From positions 62,001-126,000 of the forward strand of contig NZ_JALHLP010000006.1 in assembly GCF_022844465.1 (NCBI RefSeq): a stretch of 64,000 bases of DNA. The letters run 5' to 3'. The number at the start of each line of letters is the position of its first letter. Positions within the stretch are counted from its first letter, which is position 1. The notes below the pieces were generated by a model. That model was not told the origin of the DNA and ran no database searches. It worked only from the letters and a program-made list of their open reading frames with translations. Made by a program: the position numbers and the translations under genes. Shown in pieces: positions 35,511-44,207 of this stretch. Source of the DNA: Bradyrhizobium sp. (lineage in GTDB: Bacteria; Pseudomonadota; Alphaproteobacteria; Rhizobiales; Xanthobacteraceae).

Positions 35511-35549
35511 TTAACCGGGCCTTAACCATGATTTTTAAGGCGGCGTTAA
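35511..35549. promoter_or_regulatory. Tandem CtrA-type boxes between def and rmuC
   Basis: Two full matches to TTAA-N7-TTAA: TTAACCGGGCCTTAA (35511-35525) and TTAAGGCGGCGTTAA (35535-35549). They are 9 bases apart, in the 171-base gap between divergent def and rmuC. In Caulobacter and relatives this is the CtrA response-regulator site. Which of the two genes is controlled is not clear; rmuC starts 80 bases downstream and def 52 bases on the other side. Confidence 0.6.
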
Positions 35550-35629
35550 CCACGAAATTTTACTGGCCGTTTACCATAAATGTTCCCTCTTCGTTCGTGA
35601 AAACCGGCGAATCGGGCTACAAGCTTGGC

Positions 35630-36835
35630 ATGAACGAGATTCTGTTTGCCATCGGCGAGCTGCCGATCCACGTCGGCGAGGCGCTGGCCGGGTTCGGCGC
35701 GCTGGCGCTGGCGCTGCTGCTTTCCATCGCCATCATCATCGCCCGCTCGGGCCGCCGCGGCGCGGAACTGGCCATGGCGCAGGCGATCCGCGCCGACGAA
35801 CTGGAAGAGCGCCTGAGCGAGATGCTGCGGGCGCAGAGCGAATCCACCGGTCGCGTCGACGCCATGGCCCAGTCGCTGTCCGGCCGCCAGGCCGAAATGA
35901 CGCGCGCGGTCAACGAGCGGCTGGATTCGGTGACGCACCGGGTCGGCCAGTCGATGGAAGCGACCACGCGCCACACCATGGATTCGCTCCGCGTGCTGCA
36001 CGAGCGGCTCGGCATCATCGACAACGCGCACAAGAATCTCACCGACCTGACGTCGCAGGTGACGACGCTGCGCGACGTGCTCGCCAACAAGCAGTCGCGC
36101 GGCGCGTTCGGCCAGGCGCGGATGGAGGCGATCGTGCAGGACGGCATGCCGCAGGGCGCCTACGAATTCCAGTACACGCTCTCGTCGGGCAAACGGCCGG
36201 ATTGCGTGGTGTTCCTGCCCGACCAGCGCCCGCTCTGCATCGACGCCAAGTTCCCGCTGGAGGCGGTGACCGCCCTGCACGACGCGCGCAGCGACGAGGA
36301 GCGCAAAGTCGCCAGCCAGCGCCTGCGCAACGACGTGATGAAGCATGTCAACGACATCGCCGAGAAGTACCTGATATCGGGCGAGACCCAGGACACCGCG
36401 CTGATGTTCGTGCCGTCGGAATCGGTCTATGCCGAGATCCATGACGGCTTCGACGACGTGATCCAGAAAGCCTACCGCGCCCGCGTGGTGCTGGTGTCCC
36501 CGTCGCTGCTGATGCTGGCGATCCAGGTGATGCAGCAGATCCTGAAAGACGCGCGGATGCGCGACGCCGCCGACCAGATCCGCACCGAAGTGCTCAGCCT
36601 CGGCGACGATCTGGAGCGCCTGCGCGACCGGGTGCTGAAGCTGCAGAAGCACTTCGGCGACGTCAACGAGGACGTGCGGCAGATCCTGATCTCGGCCGAC
36701 AAGATCGAAAAGCGCGCCGGTCGGATCGAGGAGCTGGATTTCAGCAAGACCGATGCCCCGGTCGAAGCCGCGCGCGTGGCGACGACCGGCACGCCGGAAC
36801 TGTTCCCCCTGCGCAAGCTGCAGGCGGGGGAGTAG
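35630..36835 (+). CDS. rmuC: DNA recombination protein RmuC
   Basis: 401 residues from ATG 35630, just before the N-terminal membrane helix (ALALALLLSIAIIIARSG); an in-frame ATG at 35528 would add a Phe/Thr-rich stretch containing the CtrA boxes and is rejected. A coiled-coil part (about 45-150) is followed by the RmuC nuclease-like core with RPDCVVFLPDQRPLCIDAKF and FVPSESVYAEIHDGF. It acts in limiting recombination at inverted repeats and in stalled-fork repair. Upstream CtrA boxes suggest cell-cycle control. Confidence 0.95.
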   Translation: MNEILFAIGELPIHVGEALAGFGALALALLLSIAIIIARSGRRGAELAMAQAIRADELEERLSEMLRAQSESTGRVDAMAQSLSGRQAEMTRAVNERLDSVTHRVGQSMEATTRHTMDSLRVLHERLGIIDNAHKNLTDLTSQVTTLRDVLANKQSRGAFGQARMEAIVQDGMPQGAYEFQYTLSSGKRPDCVVFLPDQRPLCIDAKFPLEAVTALHDARSDEERKVASQRLRNDVMKHVNDIAEKYLISGETQDTALMFVPSESVYAEIHDGFDDVIQKAYRARVVLVSPSLLMLAIQVMQQILKDARMRDAADQIRTEVLSLGDDLERLRDRVLKLQKHFGDVNEDVRQILISADKIEKRAGRIEELDFSKTDAPVEAARVATTGTPELFPLRKLQAGE

Positions 36836-36861
36836 ATTTGCCAAAGCCACGCATTAAACCC

Positions 36862-36966
36862 GTCATCGCCCGGCTTGCCGCCTTCGCTAAAGCTCCGGCG
36901 CGCCAGAATGGCAAAGCCTCGGCGAAGCCTTGGCGAAGCCGGGACCGGGCGACCCAGTATCCCAGA
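36862..36966. repeat. Family A half-element joined to the GIY-YIG gene
   Basis: CGTCATCGCCCGGCTTGCCG ... AAGCCTTGGCGAAGCCGGGA, then CCGGGCGACCCAGTATCCC. The same blocks occur, reversed, in the copy at 38816-38971. Only the left half is present. The right half (TACTGGAT...ATGAC) is missing, and the GIY-YIG start codon follows 9 bases later. Confidence 0.7.
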
Positions 36967-36974
36967 GGCGGCAG

Positions 36975-37274
36975 ATGGGAACGCGCAGCTACTACGTTTA
37001 CATTCTCGCCAGCCGCGTCGGCGGCACGCTCTACATCGGCGTGACAAATGATCTGGTCCGACGTGTTGGTGAGCATCGTCTCGAACTTATGAAAGGCTTC
37101 ACGAAGCGATACGGCGTTCATAAACTGGTCTATTTCGAACAGTTCGATGACATTGAGAATGCGATAGTTCGCGAGAAGCGACTGAAGAAGTGGAATCGAG
37201 TTTGGAAAGTTCGACTGATCGAAGAGCTTAATCCCAATTGGGACGATCTTTATCCGGGCATAGCAGGCGCTTGA
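36975..37274 (+). CDS. GIY-YIG nuclease superfamily protein
   Basis: 99 residues from ATG 36975 (MGTRSYYVYILASRVGGTLY). It is a stand-alone GIY-YIG domain: YYVYILAS is the GIY part, LYIGVTNDLVRRVGEHR holds the YIG part and the catalytic Arg, and the late FDDIENAIVREKRLKKWNR has the Glu and the usual basic helix. This is the UPF0213/YhbQ-like group. The start lies against a family A half-repeat, whose end supplies the AGAGGCGG ribosome binding site. A full repeat begins 27 bases after the stop. Base composition is lower in GC than the neighbours, which suggests transfer. Confidence 0.9.
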   Translation: MGTRSYYVYILASRVGGTLYIGVTNDLVRRVGEHRLELMKGFTKRYGVHKLVYFEQFDDIENAIVREKRLKKWNRVWKVRLIEELNPNWDDLYPGIAGA

Positions 37275-37301
37275 ATTTCTCGGCGTATGCCAATTTCCGC
37301 T

Positions 37302-37398
37302 GTCATACCCGCGAAGGCGGGTATCCAGTACTCCGAGGCGTCACTGCTAACAACGGACTTCGCGGAATACTGGATCGTCCGCCTTCGCGGACGATGAC
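37302..37398. repeat. Family A repeat (copy 4)
   Basis: GTCATACCCGCGAAGGCGGG, TATCCAGTACTCCGAGGCG, middle, GGAATACTGGATCGTCCGCC and an end GCGGACGATGAC. It closes the other side of the GIY-YIG gene. Confidence 0.8.
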
Positions 37399-37460
37399 AG
37401 TCGTTGGATGCCGACGATAACGGCCTTTCTGCGCCCCGAATCTCTGCTAACACCCTCTCC

Positions 37461-38816
37461 ATGACGCCACCCGAAGCCGCCTCCTCGAAATCCGCAACGC
37501 CCTCCTGGCGCGAGGCGTGGGCGGTGTATCTGCAGCCGCGCGTGCTGATCGTGCTGATGCTTGGCTTTTCCTCCGGCCTGCCGCTGGCGCTGTCGGGATC
37601 GACGCTGCAGATCTGGATGCGCGAGTCCGGCGTCGAACTCGGTACCATCGGGTTGTTCGCGCTGGTCGGCACGCCCTATACGCTGAAGTTCCTGTGGGCG
37701 CCGCTGGTCGATGCACTGCATGTCCCGGTCCTCAGCCGCGCCTTCGGCCGCCGGCGGGGCTGGCTGGTGTTCTCGCAGCTGCTCCTGATCGGAGCGATCC
37801 TGCTGCTGGCACTGACGGATCCGGCGCGCTCGCCGCTGTTCGTGGCGCTCGGCGCGCTTCTGGTCGCGGCGATGTCTGCAACGCAAGACATCGTTGTCGA
37901 TGCATTCAGGGTCGAGAGCCTGTCGGAGAGCGAGCAGGCCGCCGGCATGGCTTCCTATGTCGCGGCGTACCGGATCGGCATGCTGGTTTCGACCGCCGGC
38001 GTGCTGTTCCTGGTCAGCGCGTTCGAGGACACCGGCATCGGGCGCAGCGCAGCCTGGATGTGGGGCTATGTCGCCATGGCGGCGCTGGTGCTGATCGGCA
38101 CCGTCACCGCGCTTGCCGCCACCGAGCCAGGGCAATCGGCGGTCGCCGAGGCGGCGACCCGCGGCGAGGCCGCACTCTCGCGCGTCCTTCGCGCGGCCGT
38201 GGGCGCGTTCGCCGAATTTCTGGTCCGCAAGCGTGCCCTGGCGGTGCTGGCCTTCGTGGTGCTGTTCAAGCTTACCGACGCGTTTTCGGGCGTCATGACC
38301 GCGCCGTTCGTGATCGACCTCGGCTTTACCCGCAACGACTACGCCGCCATCGTCAAGGGCGTCGGCCTGGTCGCGACCCTGGTCGGAGGCTTTGCCGGCG
38401 GCTACGTGGCGCGGCGCTACTCGCTGGTCACAAGCCTCTGGATCGGCGGCATGCTGCAGGCGATGTCCAATTTGGCGTTCGCGTGGCTCGCCTATGTCGG
38501 CACCAGTCAATGGGCGCTGGCGGTCGCCATCTCGGCGGAGAACTTCACCGGCGCGATCGGCACCGTGATCTTCGTCGCCTATCTCTCTGCGCTGTGCCAG
38601 AACCCGCTGCACACCGCGACCCAATACGCGCTGCTCACCGCGCTGGCCGCCGTTGGACGCACCTATTTGTCGTCAGGCGCGGGCTACGTGGCGGAGGCGA
38701 CCGGCTGGCCGCTGTTCTTCGTCATCTCCGTTGCGATCGCGATCCCGAGCCTGGTCCTGCTGGCGTGGCTGCATCGGCGCGGGCATTTTGACGAGCTGGG
38801 GCCGGTAAGAGTGTAG
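37461..38816 (+). CDS. MFS transporter of the AmpG (muropeptide permease) type
   Basis: 451 residues from ATG 37461 (MTPPEAASSKSATPSWREAW). Twelve or more TM helices are predicted. Landmarks are LMLGFSSGLPLALSGSTLQI and LWAPLVDAL. A cytoplasmic RAFGRRRGWLVFSQ is followed by the AmpG-typical SATQDIVVDAFRVESL, and later by FSGVMTAPFVIDLGFT. AmpG imports anhydro-muropeptides for wall recycling and beta-lactamase induction. No ampC or ampR is nearby. Other AmpG-like permeases of unknown cargo cannot be excluded. Confidence 0.88.
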   Translation: MTPPEAASSKSATPSWREAWAVYLQPRVLIVLMLGFSSGLPLALSGSTLQIWMRESGVELGTIGLFALVGTPYTLKFLWAPLVDALHVPVLSRAFGRRRGWLVFSQLLLIGAILLLALTDPARSPLFVALGALLVAAMSATQDIVVDAFRVESLSESEQAAGMASYVAAYRIGMLVSTAGVLFLVSAFEDTGIGRSAAWMWGYVAMAALVLIGTVTALAATEPGQSAVAEAATRGEAALSRVLRAAVGAFAEFLVRKRALAVLAFVVLFKLTDAFSGVMTAPFVIDLGFTRNDYAAIVKGVGLVATLVGGFAGGYVARRYSLVTSLWIGGMLQAMSNLAFAWLAYVGTSQWALAVAISAENFTGAIGTVIFVAYLSALCQNPLHTATQYALLTALAAVGRTYLSSGAGYVAEATGWPLFFVISVAIAIPSLVLLAWLHRRGHFDELGPVRV

Positions 38817-38971
38817 TCGTCGTCCCCTGCGAAGGCGGGGGACCCAGCATTCCAGAGCAGTTTCGATCGAAGCGATAGACCGCGGCGTACTGCGTTGCCC
38901 GGTCCCGGCTTCGCCAAGGCTTCGCCGTGCTGGCACGCCGGCGCTTTGTCGAGGGCAAGCCGGGCGATGAC
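38816..38971. repeat. Family A repeat (copy 5), between convergent genes
   Basis: Begins at the last base of the transporter stop codon: GTCGTCGTCCCCTGCGAAGG, then CGGGGGACCCAGCATTCCAG, a middle, GCGGCGTACTGCG and an end GGGCGATGAC. The right half is long and matches, reversed, the half-element at 36862. It ends 18 bases before the convergent gene, so it may terminate both transcripts. Confidence 0.75.
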
Positions 38972-38989
38972 ACCTGTAGCGTGGCTAGC

Positions 38990-39421
38990 TCAGTGCTTCG
39001 TCACCACGCTCCATTTGGTCACGATGGCCTCGCTCATCTGGCCGGCGTCCTGGGCGCAGGCGACCTTGTCGACTTTCACTGCAATTTCCTTGCCGATAAA
39101 GGACTTCAGCTCCGCGGCCTGAGCGTCGCTTGCGGCGACGAGCTGGAACGTCACCGGGCCGGTTTCGAGATTGCAGAGCCCGTCCGGTTCCGGCAGCCGG
39201 CGCGGTTCGCTGGTGAGCTGGTAGGTCGGCGCACGCTTGGCCTTGTTGCCGCCGCGCACCTTCATGGCGTTGAGTTTGCCCGACAGCACCTCGCCGGCGT
39301 GGATCGGCTTACCGGGCTTCGGCGCCGGCGCGGCCTGCTGGGCTCCCGCGGAGGTCGCAACCAAAGCTGCGGCAATGATCAGCGCAAAGTGGGAGCGTTT
39401 GCCGAATCGTCGTCTCGTCAT
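38990..39421 (-). CDS. Secreted hypothetical protein, 143 residues
   Basis: It has a signal peptide (SHFALIIAAALVATSAGA) after a basic RRRFGKR start, then a Pro/Lys-rich linker and a domain containing YQLTSEPRRLPEPDGLCNLE and GPVTFQLVAASDAQAAELKS. Two Cys could pair. The domain looks like a small periplasmic beta-fold with an insertion. It lies 22 bases upstream of recR on the minus strand in the convergent arrangement with the transporter. No family is recognised. Confidence 0.7.
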   Translation of the reverse strand: MTRRRFGKRSHFALIIAAALVATSAGAQQAAPAPKPGKPIHAGEVLSGKLNAMKVRGGNKAKRAPTYQLTSEPRRLPEPDGLCNLETGPVTFQLVAASDAQAAELKSFIGKEIAVKVDKVACAQDAGQMSEAIVTKWSVVTKH

Positions 39422-39443
39422 GAATCAGTTCCGTTTGTGCTGG

Positions 39444-40049
39444 CTAAAAGAGCGTTCGCTGCCGCATCGCCGCCGATAGCGTGCCTTCGTCGAGGTAATC
39501 AAGTTCGCCGCCGACCGGTACGCCGTGGGCGAGGCGGGTCACCTTGACGTTGGCGTCCTGCAGCAGGTCGGTGATGTAATGCGCGGTGGTCTGGCCATCC
39601 ACCGTCGCGTTCAGCGCCAGCACGATCTCGCTCACATGTGACTCGTGCGCGCGCGCCACCAGCGCGTCGATGGTGATATCCTGCGGGCCGATGCCGTCGA
39701 GCGGCGACAGCGTCGCGCCCAGCACGTGATAGCGGCCGCTGGTCGCGTTCGCCCGTTCCAGCGCCCAGAGGTCGGCGACGTCGGCGACCACGACAATGGT
39801 CGCGGGGTCGCGCCGCGGGTCGATGCAGACCGTGCAGGGGTCCTGCGTGTCGATGTTGCCGCAGACCTTGCAAACCTGAATCTTGTCGATCGCCACCTGC
39901 AGCGCGCCGGCAAGCGGCGTCATCAACGCCTCGCGCTTCTTGATCAGGTGCAGCGCCGCGCGCCGCGCCGAGCGCGGGCCGAGGCCCGGCAGGCGGGCCA
40001 GGAGCTGGATCAGGCGCTCGATTTCGGGGCCGGCAACGCTGGCTGCCAT
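39444..40049 (-). CDS. recR: Recombination mediator protein RecR
   Basis: 201 residues from ATG 40049 ([20 protein letters not shown]). It has a helix-hairpin-helix ([20 protein letters not shown]), a zinc finger ([16 protein letters not shown]), a TOPRIM domain from [16 protein letters not shown] to [20 protein letters not shown], and a Walker B-like end. It works with RecF/RecO in loading RecA at gaps. ybaB ends one base upstream, completing the usual dnaX-ybaB-recR group. Confidence 0.97.
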   Translation of the reverse strand: MAASVAGPEIERLIQLLARLPGLGPRSARRAALHLIKKREALMTPLAGALQVAIDKIQVCKVCGNIDTQDPCTVCIDPRRDPATIVVVADVADLWALERANATSGRYHVLGATLSPLDGIGPQDITIDALVARAHESHVSEIVLALNATVDGQTTAHYITDLLQDANVKVTRLAHGVPVGGELDYLDEGTLSAAMRQRTLF

Positions 40050-40050
40050 T

Positions 40051-40371
40051 TCAGGTGAGACCGAGTCCGGGCGGCAGGCCGAGCCCACCGGTCAGCGCCT
40101 GCATCTTTTCCTGCATAGCGAGTTCCGCCTTGCGCCGCGCGTCGTTGTGCGCGGTCACCAGCAGATCCTCGAGCACTTCGCGCTCCTCGGCCTTGATCAG
40201 CGAGGGATCAATCCTGACGCCCTTCACTTCCATCTTGGCGGTCATGCGTACGGCGACCAGCCCGCCGCCGGAAAAGCCTTCGACCTCGACATTGCCGAGC
40301 TCTTCCTGCATCGCCTGCATCTTCGATTGCAGCTGCGCCGCCTGCTTCATCATGCCGAGAAAATCAGCCAT
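40051..40371 (-). CDS. ybaB: YbaB/EbfC family nucleoid-associated protein
   Basis: 106 residues from ATG 40371 ([20 protein letters not shown]). It has a heptad-rich N-terminal helix, then [20 protein letters not shown] and a C-terminal helix [20 protein letters not shown]. The family forms dimers that bind DNA and influence nucleoid structure. It lies between dnaX and recR, the standard place. Confidence 0.96.
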   Translation of the reverse strand: MADFLGMMKQAAQLQSKMQAMQEELGNVEVEGFSGGGLVAVRMTAKMEVKGVRIDPSLIKAEEREVLEDLLVTAHNDARRKAELAMQEKMQALTGGLGLPPGLGLT

Positions 40372-40394
40372 TCGTGCATCCTTTGGAACTTCGT

Positions 40395-42251
40395 TCAATC
40401 CTCGTCGCGGTCGGAAGGTTCGGTCGGATCCTCTCCGGTAGCATCGGATTCCGGCGGCTCGGCGGCAAGCCGGCGCACGTCGACGATCCTGGCGCCGGGA
40501 AACCGCGCCAACACCTCCTGCACGCGCGGGTCGGCCTCCGCGACACGCGCATGCTCGCTCCTTGCCTGTTCGTTCTGCGAGCGCAGTGTCGGCTGGCCGG
40601 CCTCGTTGGAGACGATCACGGTCCATCGCCGCCCGGTCCATTGCTCCAGCTTGCGCGAGAGGTCGTTGACGAGCCCCCGCGCCGCGCTGCGCTCCAACGC
40701 CAGTTCCAGCCGCCCATCCTCGATTCGGATCAGACGAACGTCGGCTTCGAGCGCCGTCTTGGTCAGGAGGTCGCGCTTCTCGCCGGCAAGGGCCACGAGT
40801 TGCGTAAAACTGGTGATGTGAAGCGCGGGTGCGGACTGCGTCTGCGCGGACGGCGCGACGATTTGCGCACGCGCCGATGCTTCCGCCCCGGAACGGGGCG
40901 AGGCAGGCGCCCGCATCGGCGATGACGGCATGGACGACACGGTCGTGGCCGGCCCGGCCCGCGACGGCGCTGCGCCTCCAGCAACGGTTTGCGAACCGCC
41001 GCCATTCTGGTCGAGCATCCTGATCGCCTCATCCGGCGTCGGCAGATCAGCGACATAGGCGATCCGCACCAGCACCATCTCAGCGGCCGCCGCCGGCCGG
41101 GTCGCGGCCTGCACCTCGGCGATGCCCTTGAGCAGCATCTGCCACATCCGCGACAGCACCCGCATAGAAAGCTGTGCTGCGAATTCGCGGGCGCGCACCC
41201 GCTCGGTCTCGCCGAACGCGACGTTGTCGGCGGTCGCCGGCACGACCTTGACCCGGGTGACGAAATTGACGAACTCGGCGAGGTCCGACAGCACCACGAC
41301 CGGATCAGCGCCGACATCGTACTGCGCACGGAACTCATCAAAGGCGCTGGCGATGTCGCCGCGCGCCAGATGCTCGAACAGGTCGATCACCCGGGTGCGG
41401 TCGGCCAGGCCCAGCATCTGCCGTACCGCGTCGGCGCGAACGATGCCGGCCGCATGCGCGATCGCCTGGTCGAACAACGACAGCGAATCGCGCACCGAGC
41501 CTTCCGCAGCGCGCGCGATGATGCCGAGCGCCTCGGCTTCGGCCTCGACGCCTTCCTTGGCGGCGATGTTGCCGAGATGGGTCATCAGCACGTCGGCCTC
41601 GACCCGGCGCAGGTCGAAACGCTGGCAGCGCGACAGCACCGTGACCGGAACCTTGCGGATTTCGGTGGTGGCGAACACGAATTTCGCGTGCTCGGGCGGC
41701 TCCTCCAGCGTTTTCAGGAAGGCGTTGAAGGCCGCCGTCGACAGCATGTGGACTTCGTCGATGATATAGACCTTGTAGCGGGCGCTGGCCGGCGCATAGC
41801 GCACGCCGTCGTTGATCTGGCGGACGTCGTCGACGCCGGTATGGGAGGCGGCGTCCATTTCCAGCACGTCCATGTGCCGGCTTTCCATGATCGCCTGGCA
41901 GTGTACGCCCAAATCAGGCATCTGGACGGTCGGCCCCTTCACCGAACCATCAGGCTTTTCGTAGTTCAAGGCGCGGGCGAGAATCCGCGCCGTGGTGGTC
42001 TTGCCGACCCCGCGCACGCCGGTCAGGATCCAGGCCTGCGGAATCCGCCCGGTCTCGAACGCATTTGAGACGGTGCGGACGACGGCGTCCTGGCCGATCA
42101 GATCGTCAAAACTGGAAGGACGATATTTGCGGGCCAGCACCCGGTAGGGCTTGCCGGCCGCGGGCTGGCCGCCGAAATCAAGGCCGGCATGTTCGAGGCC
42201 GGACTGGCCGACGCGTTCTGTCTTGTCGGGGGGAGCGCCAGCATCACTCAT
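40395..42251 (-). CDS. dnaX: DNA polymerase III subunit gamma/tau
   Basis: 618 residues from ATG 42251 ([18 protein letters not shown]); the frame stays open into the SRP RNA region, but that part is unlikely to be translated. The AAA+ core includes [20 protein letters not shown] (Walker A) and [20 protein letters not shown] (Walker B), with a sensor-1 ATTEIRKVP and [10 protein letters not shown]. Of the four zinc-binding Cys of the E. coli protein, only one is retained in the region [17 protein letters not shown]. The C-terminal tau part (from about residue 400) binds the polymerase and helicase. ybaB and recR follow. Confidence 0.97.
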   Translation of the reverse strand: MSDAGAPPDKTERVGQSGLEHAGLDFGGQPAAGKPYRVLARKYRPSSFDDLIGQDAVVRTVSNAFETGRIPQAWILTGVRGVGKTTTARILARALNYEKPDGSVKGPTVQMPDLGVHCQAIMESRHMDVLEMDAASHTGVDDVRQINDGVRYAPASARYKVYIIDEVHMLSTAAFNAFLKTLEEPPEHAKFVFATTEIRKVPVTVLSRCQRFDLRRVEADVLMTHLGNIAAKEGVEAEAEALGIIARAAEGSVRDSLSLFDQAIAHAAGIVRADAVRQMLGLADRTRVIDLFEHLARGDIASAFDEFRAQYDVGADPVVVLSDLAEFVNFVTRVKVVPATADNVAFGETERVRAREFAAQLSMRVLSRMWQMLLKGIAEVQAATRPAAAAEMVLVRIAYVADLPTPDEAIRMLDQNGGGSQTVAGGAAPSRAGPATTVSSMPSSPMRAPASPRSGAEASARAQIVAPSAQTQSAPALHITSFTQLVALAGEKRDLLTKTALEADVRLIRIEDGRLELALERSAARGLVNDLSRKLEQWTGRRWTVIVSNEAGQPTLRSQNEQARSEHARVAEADPRVQEVLARFPGARIVDVRRLAAEPPESDATGEDPTEPSDRDED

Positions 42252-42367
42252 CGGTCGATCCGCAATTGATTGTCTTTCGAAGCGGCTTGCGGAAAGGAGC
42301 GAAATCGAGCGCAGGGCATGGACACGCCGATTCAACCCGCGTGAATCGCCCAAAAAACAGGTAGGAG

Positions 42368-42450
42368 ACTGACGAGCGACCCGATCCGGACCTCGTTAGG
42401 GCTGCTTCCTTCCGGACCTGACCCGGTTGGCGAGAGGCTCGTCCACCGCC
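42368..42450 (-). ncRNA. ffs: Signal recognition particle RNA (4.5S), small bacterial type
   Basis: On the minus strand the region contains the conserved GGTCAGGTCCGGAAGGAAGC followed by AGCCC, which forms the Ffh-binding loop. A closing helix GACGAGC/GCTCGTC is made by 42437-42443 with 42371-42377. The ends are approximate within 5-10 bases. It lies upstream of dnaX on the same strand, the classical ffs-dnaX arrangement. With Ffh it targets inner-membrane proteins to SecYEG. Confidence 0.88.
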
Positions 42451-42507
42451 AATCTCCCGGTGCTTATTTGGGGCCAAAAGGGTCGGAAAGCAAGCCGGCC
42501 TTTTCCT

Positions 42508-42675
42508 GTCATACCCCGCGACCCGTCTCCGCCAAGGCTTCGCCGAGGGTTATCCGAAAAATCGGTCCGCCGGAGCTTTGGCGAAGGCGACAAGCGGGGT
42601 ATCCAGTACGCTGCGGCCCATCCATAAGCCGAGAGGCTGCGGGGTACTGGATCATCCGCTTTCGCGGATGATGAC
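42508..42675. repeat. Family A repeat (copy 6)
   Basis: GTCATACCCCGCGACCCGTC, a long left half with GCCAAGGCTTCGCCGAGG, GTATCCAGTACGCTGCGGCC, middle, GGGGTACTGGATCATCCGC and an end GCGGATGATGAC. It lies between the SRP RNA and the HIT gene. Confidence 0.75.
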
Positions 42676-42752
42676 GCCTTGGTATGAAACGCCTGAGTGC
42701 CCCCCAGAAGGCACTTCATAAGCCCGACATGTATCGGGTACGGGAACTGTCA

Positions 42753-43178
42753 ATGCCCTCTGACGCCTCCGCCTGGTCGCTGCATTCCCAGCTCAAGAAG
42801 GACACCATCGACATCGGCGACCTGCCGTTGTGCCGGGTGCTGGTCATCAAGGATGCGCATTACCCATGGCTGCTGCTGGTGCCGCGCCGGGAAGGCGCGG
42901 TGGAAATCATCGACCTCGACGAGGTCGGGCAGGCGCAGTTGATGACCGAGATTTCCCGGGTCGCGCGCGCCCTGAAAGAGATCACCAATTGCGACAAGCT
43001 GAACATCGCGGCGCTGGGCAATCTGGTGCCGCAGCTGCATGTCCATGTCATCGCGCGCCGCACCAGCGATGCCGCCTGGCCGCGGCCGGTCTGGGGCGTG
43101 ATGCCGCCCCTGGCGCATGACGCCGAGGAAGTACAGATTTTCATCAGCGCACTGCGCCGCAAAATATGGTTGGGTTGA
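42753..43178 (+). CDS. HIT domain protein
   Basis: 141 residues from ATG 42753 (MPSDASAWSLHSQLKKDTI). The HIT core is NIAALGNLVPQLHVHVIARR. The family motif HxHxH reads QLHVHVI here, so the first His is Gln, as seen in a subgroup of short HIT proteins. The nucleophile-type middle His pair is retained. Likely role is hydrolysis of a nucleotide substrate such as Ap4A or AMP derivatives, in the cytoplasm. nudC begins 4 bases after its stop, so they form an operon of nucleotide hydrolases. Confidence 0.88.
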   Translation: MPSDASAWSLHSQLKKDTIDIGDLPLCRVLVIKDAHYPWLLLVPRREGAVEIIDLDEVGQAQLMTEISRVARALKEITNCDKLNIAALGNLVPQLHVHVIARRTSDAAWPRPVWGVMPPLAHDAEEVQIFISALRRKIWLG

Positions 43179-43182
43179 ACCA

Positions 43183-44157
43183 ATGTCCGCATTCGAAAAA
43201 TTTCCGCTGGGAAAGCCTGCTTTCGTCACCCATGCCCTCGATCGCGCCGCGCACCTGCGCACGAATGAAGAGAAGCTTTTCGCGCTGGAAGGCCACCGCG
43301 ACGCCCGCGCCTATGTGATCTACCGCGACGCGCTGCTGGTGCGCCAGGAGGCCGGCGGACCGCGCGTGCTGCTCGGCGTCGACGAGGCGGTCAAACTCGG
43401 CGCCAATCCCGGCACGATCTTCCTCGGCCTGCGCGACGGCGCGCCGGTTTTCGGCATGGGTATTTCCGCGATCGCGGTCGAGAAACTGCTGACCCGCGAC
43501 GACGTCGCGGTCACCGAGCTGCGCGGCATGGCGATGCAAGGCACGGTGCCGCCGGAGCAGCTTTCCGGCATCGCGATGGCGAAATCGATGGTGACCTGGC
43601 ATCAGCGCCACGGCTTCTGCGCCAATTGCGGGGTGCGCACCGCGATGAAGGACGGCGGCTGGAAGCGCGATTGCCCGAGTTGCAAGGCCGAGCATTTTCC
43701 GCGCACCGATCCGGTCGTGATCATGCTGGTCACCCATGGCGACAAATGCCTGCTGGGCCGGCAGAAGCAGTTCCTGCCGGGCATGTATTCCTGCCTTGCC
43801 GGCTTCGTGGAGGCCGCCGAGACCATCGAGGACGCGGTGCGCCGCGAGATTTTCGAGGAATCCGGCATCCGCTGCACCGACGTGCACTATTACATGACGC
43901 AGCCCTGGCCCTACCCGTCGTCGCTGATGATCGGATGCACCGCGCGCGCCACCAATGAAGATATCGTGGTGGACCACGCCGAACTTGAGGACGCCCGCTG
44001 GTTCGACCGGGCGGAGGCGACGTTGATGATCAAACGCGAGCATCCCGACGGCCTTGCGGGCCCGCACCCGTTCGCCATCGCTCATCATCTGCTCGGGCGC
44101 TGGCTGCAGGGGCAAAACGCCACCGGCGCGGGAACCGGCGCCGCGCCATCCGATTAA
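43183..44157 (+). CDS. nudC: NAD+ diphosphatase / NAD-cap decapping hydrolase NudC
   Basis: 324 residues from ATG 43183. It has an N-terminal domain, then a zinc ribbon (FCANCGVRTAMKDGGW and CPSC), a Nudix box (GFVEAAETIEDAVRREIFEE with SGI), and the NudC signature TQPWPYPSSLMIG, which distinguishes it from other Nudix enzymes. It cleaves NADH and NAD-capped RNA to nicotinamide mononucleotide and AMP (or 5'-monophosphate RNA). It is coupled to the HIT gene. Length is slightly above E. coli NudC. Confidence 0.96.
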   Translation: MSAFEKFPLGKPAFVTHALDRAAHLRTNEEKLFALEGHRDARAYVIYRDALLVRQEAGGPRVLLGVDEAVKLGANPGTIFLGLRDGAPVFGMGISAIAVEKLLTRDDVAVTELRGMAMQGTVPPEQLSGIAMAKSMVTWHQRHGFCANCGVRTAMKDGGWKRDCPSCKAEHFPRTDPVVIMLVTHGDKCLLGRQKQFLPGMYSCLAGFVEAAETIEDAVRREIFEESGIRCTDVHYYMTQPWPYPSSLMIGCTARATNEDIVVDHAELEDARWFDRAEATLMIKREHPDGLAGPHPFAIAHHLLGRWLQGQNATGAGTGAAPSD

Positions 44158-44207
44158 CTCCCAACCCGGTTTCGGATGACAGCGGAACCGGCACCACGGA
44201 AGTTCGC

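Noticed and set aside
35528..35629. Longer RmuC start at ATG 35528
   Set aside because: It would place the CtrA box inside the coding region and add a non-homologous stretch before the membrane helix.
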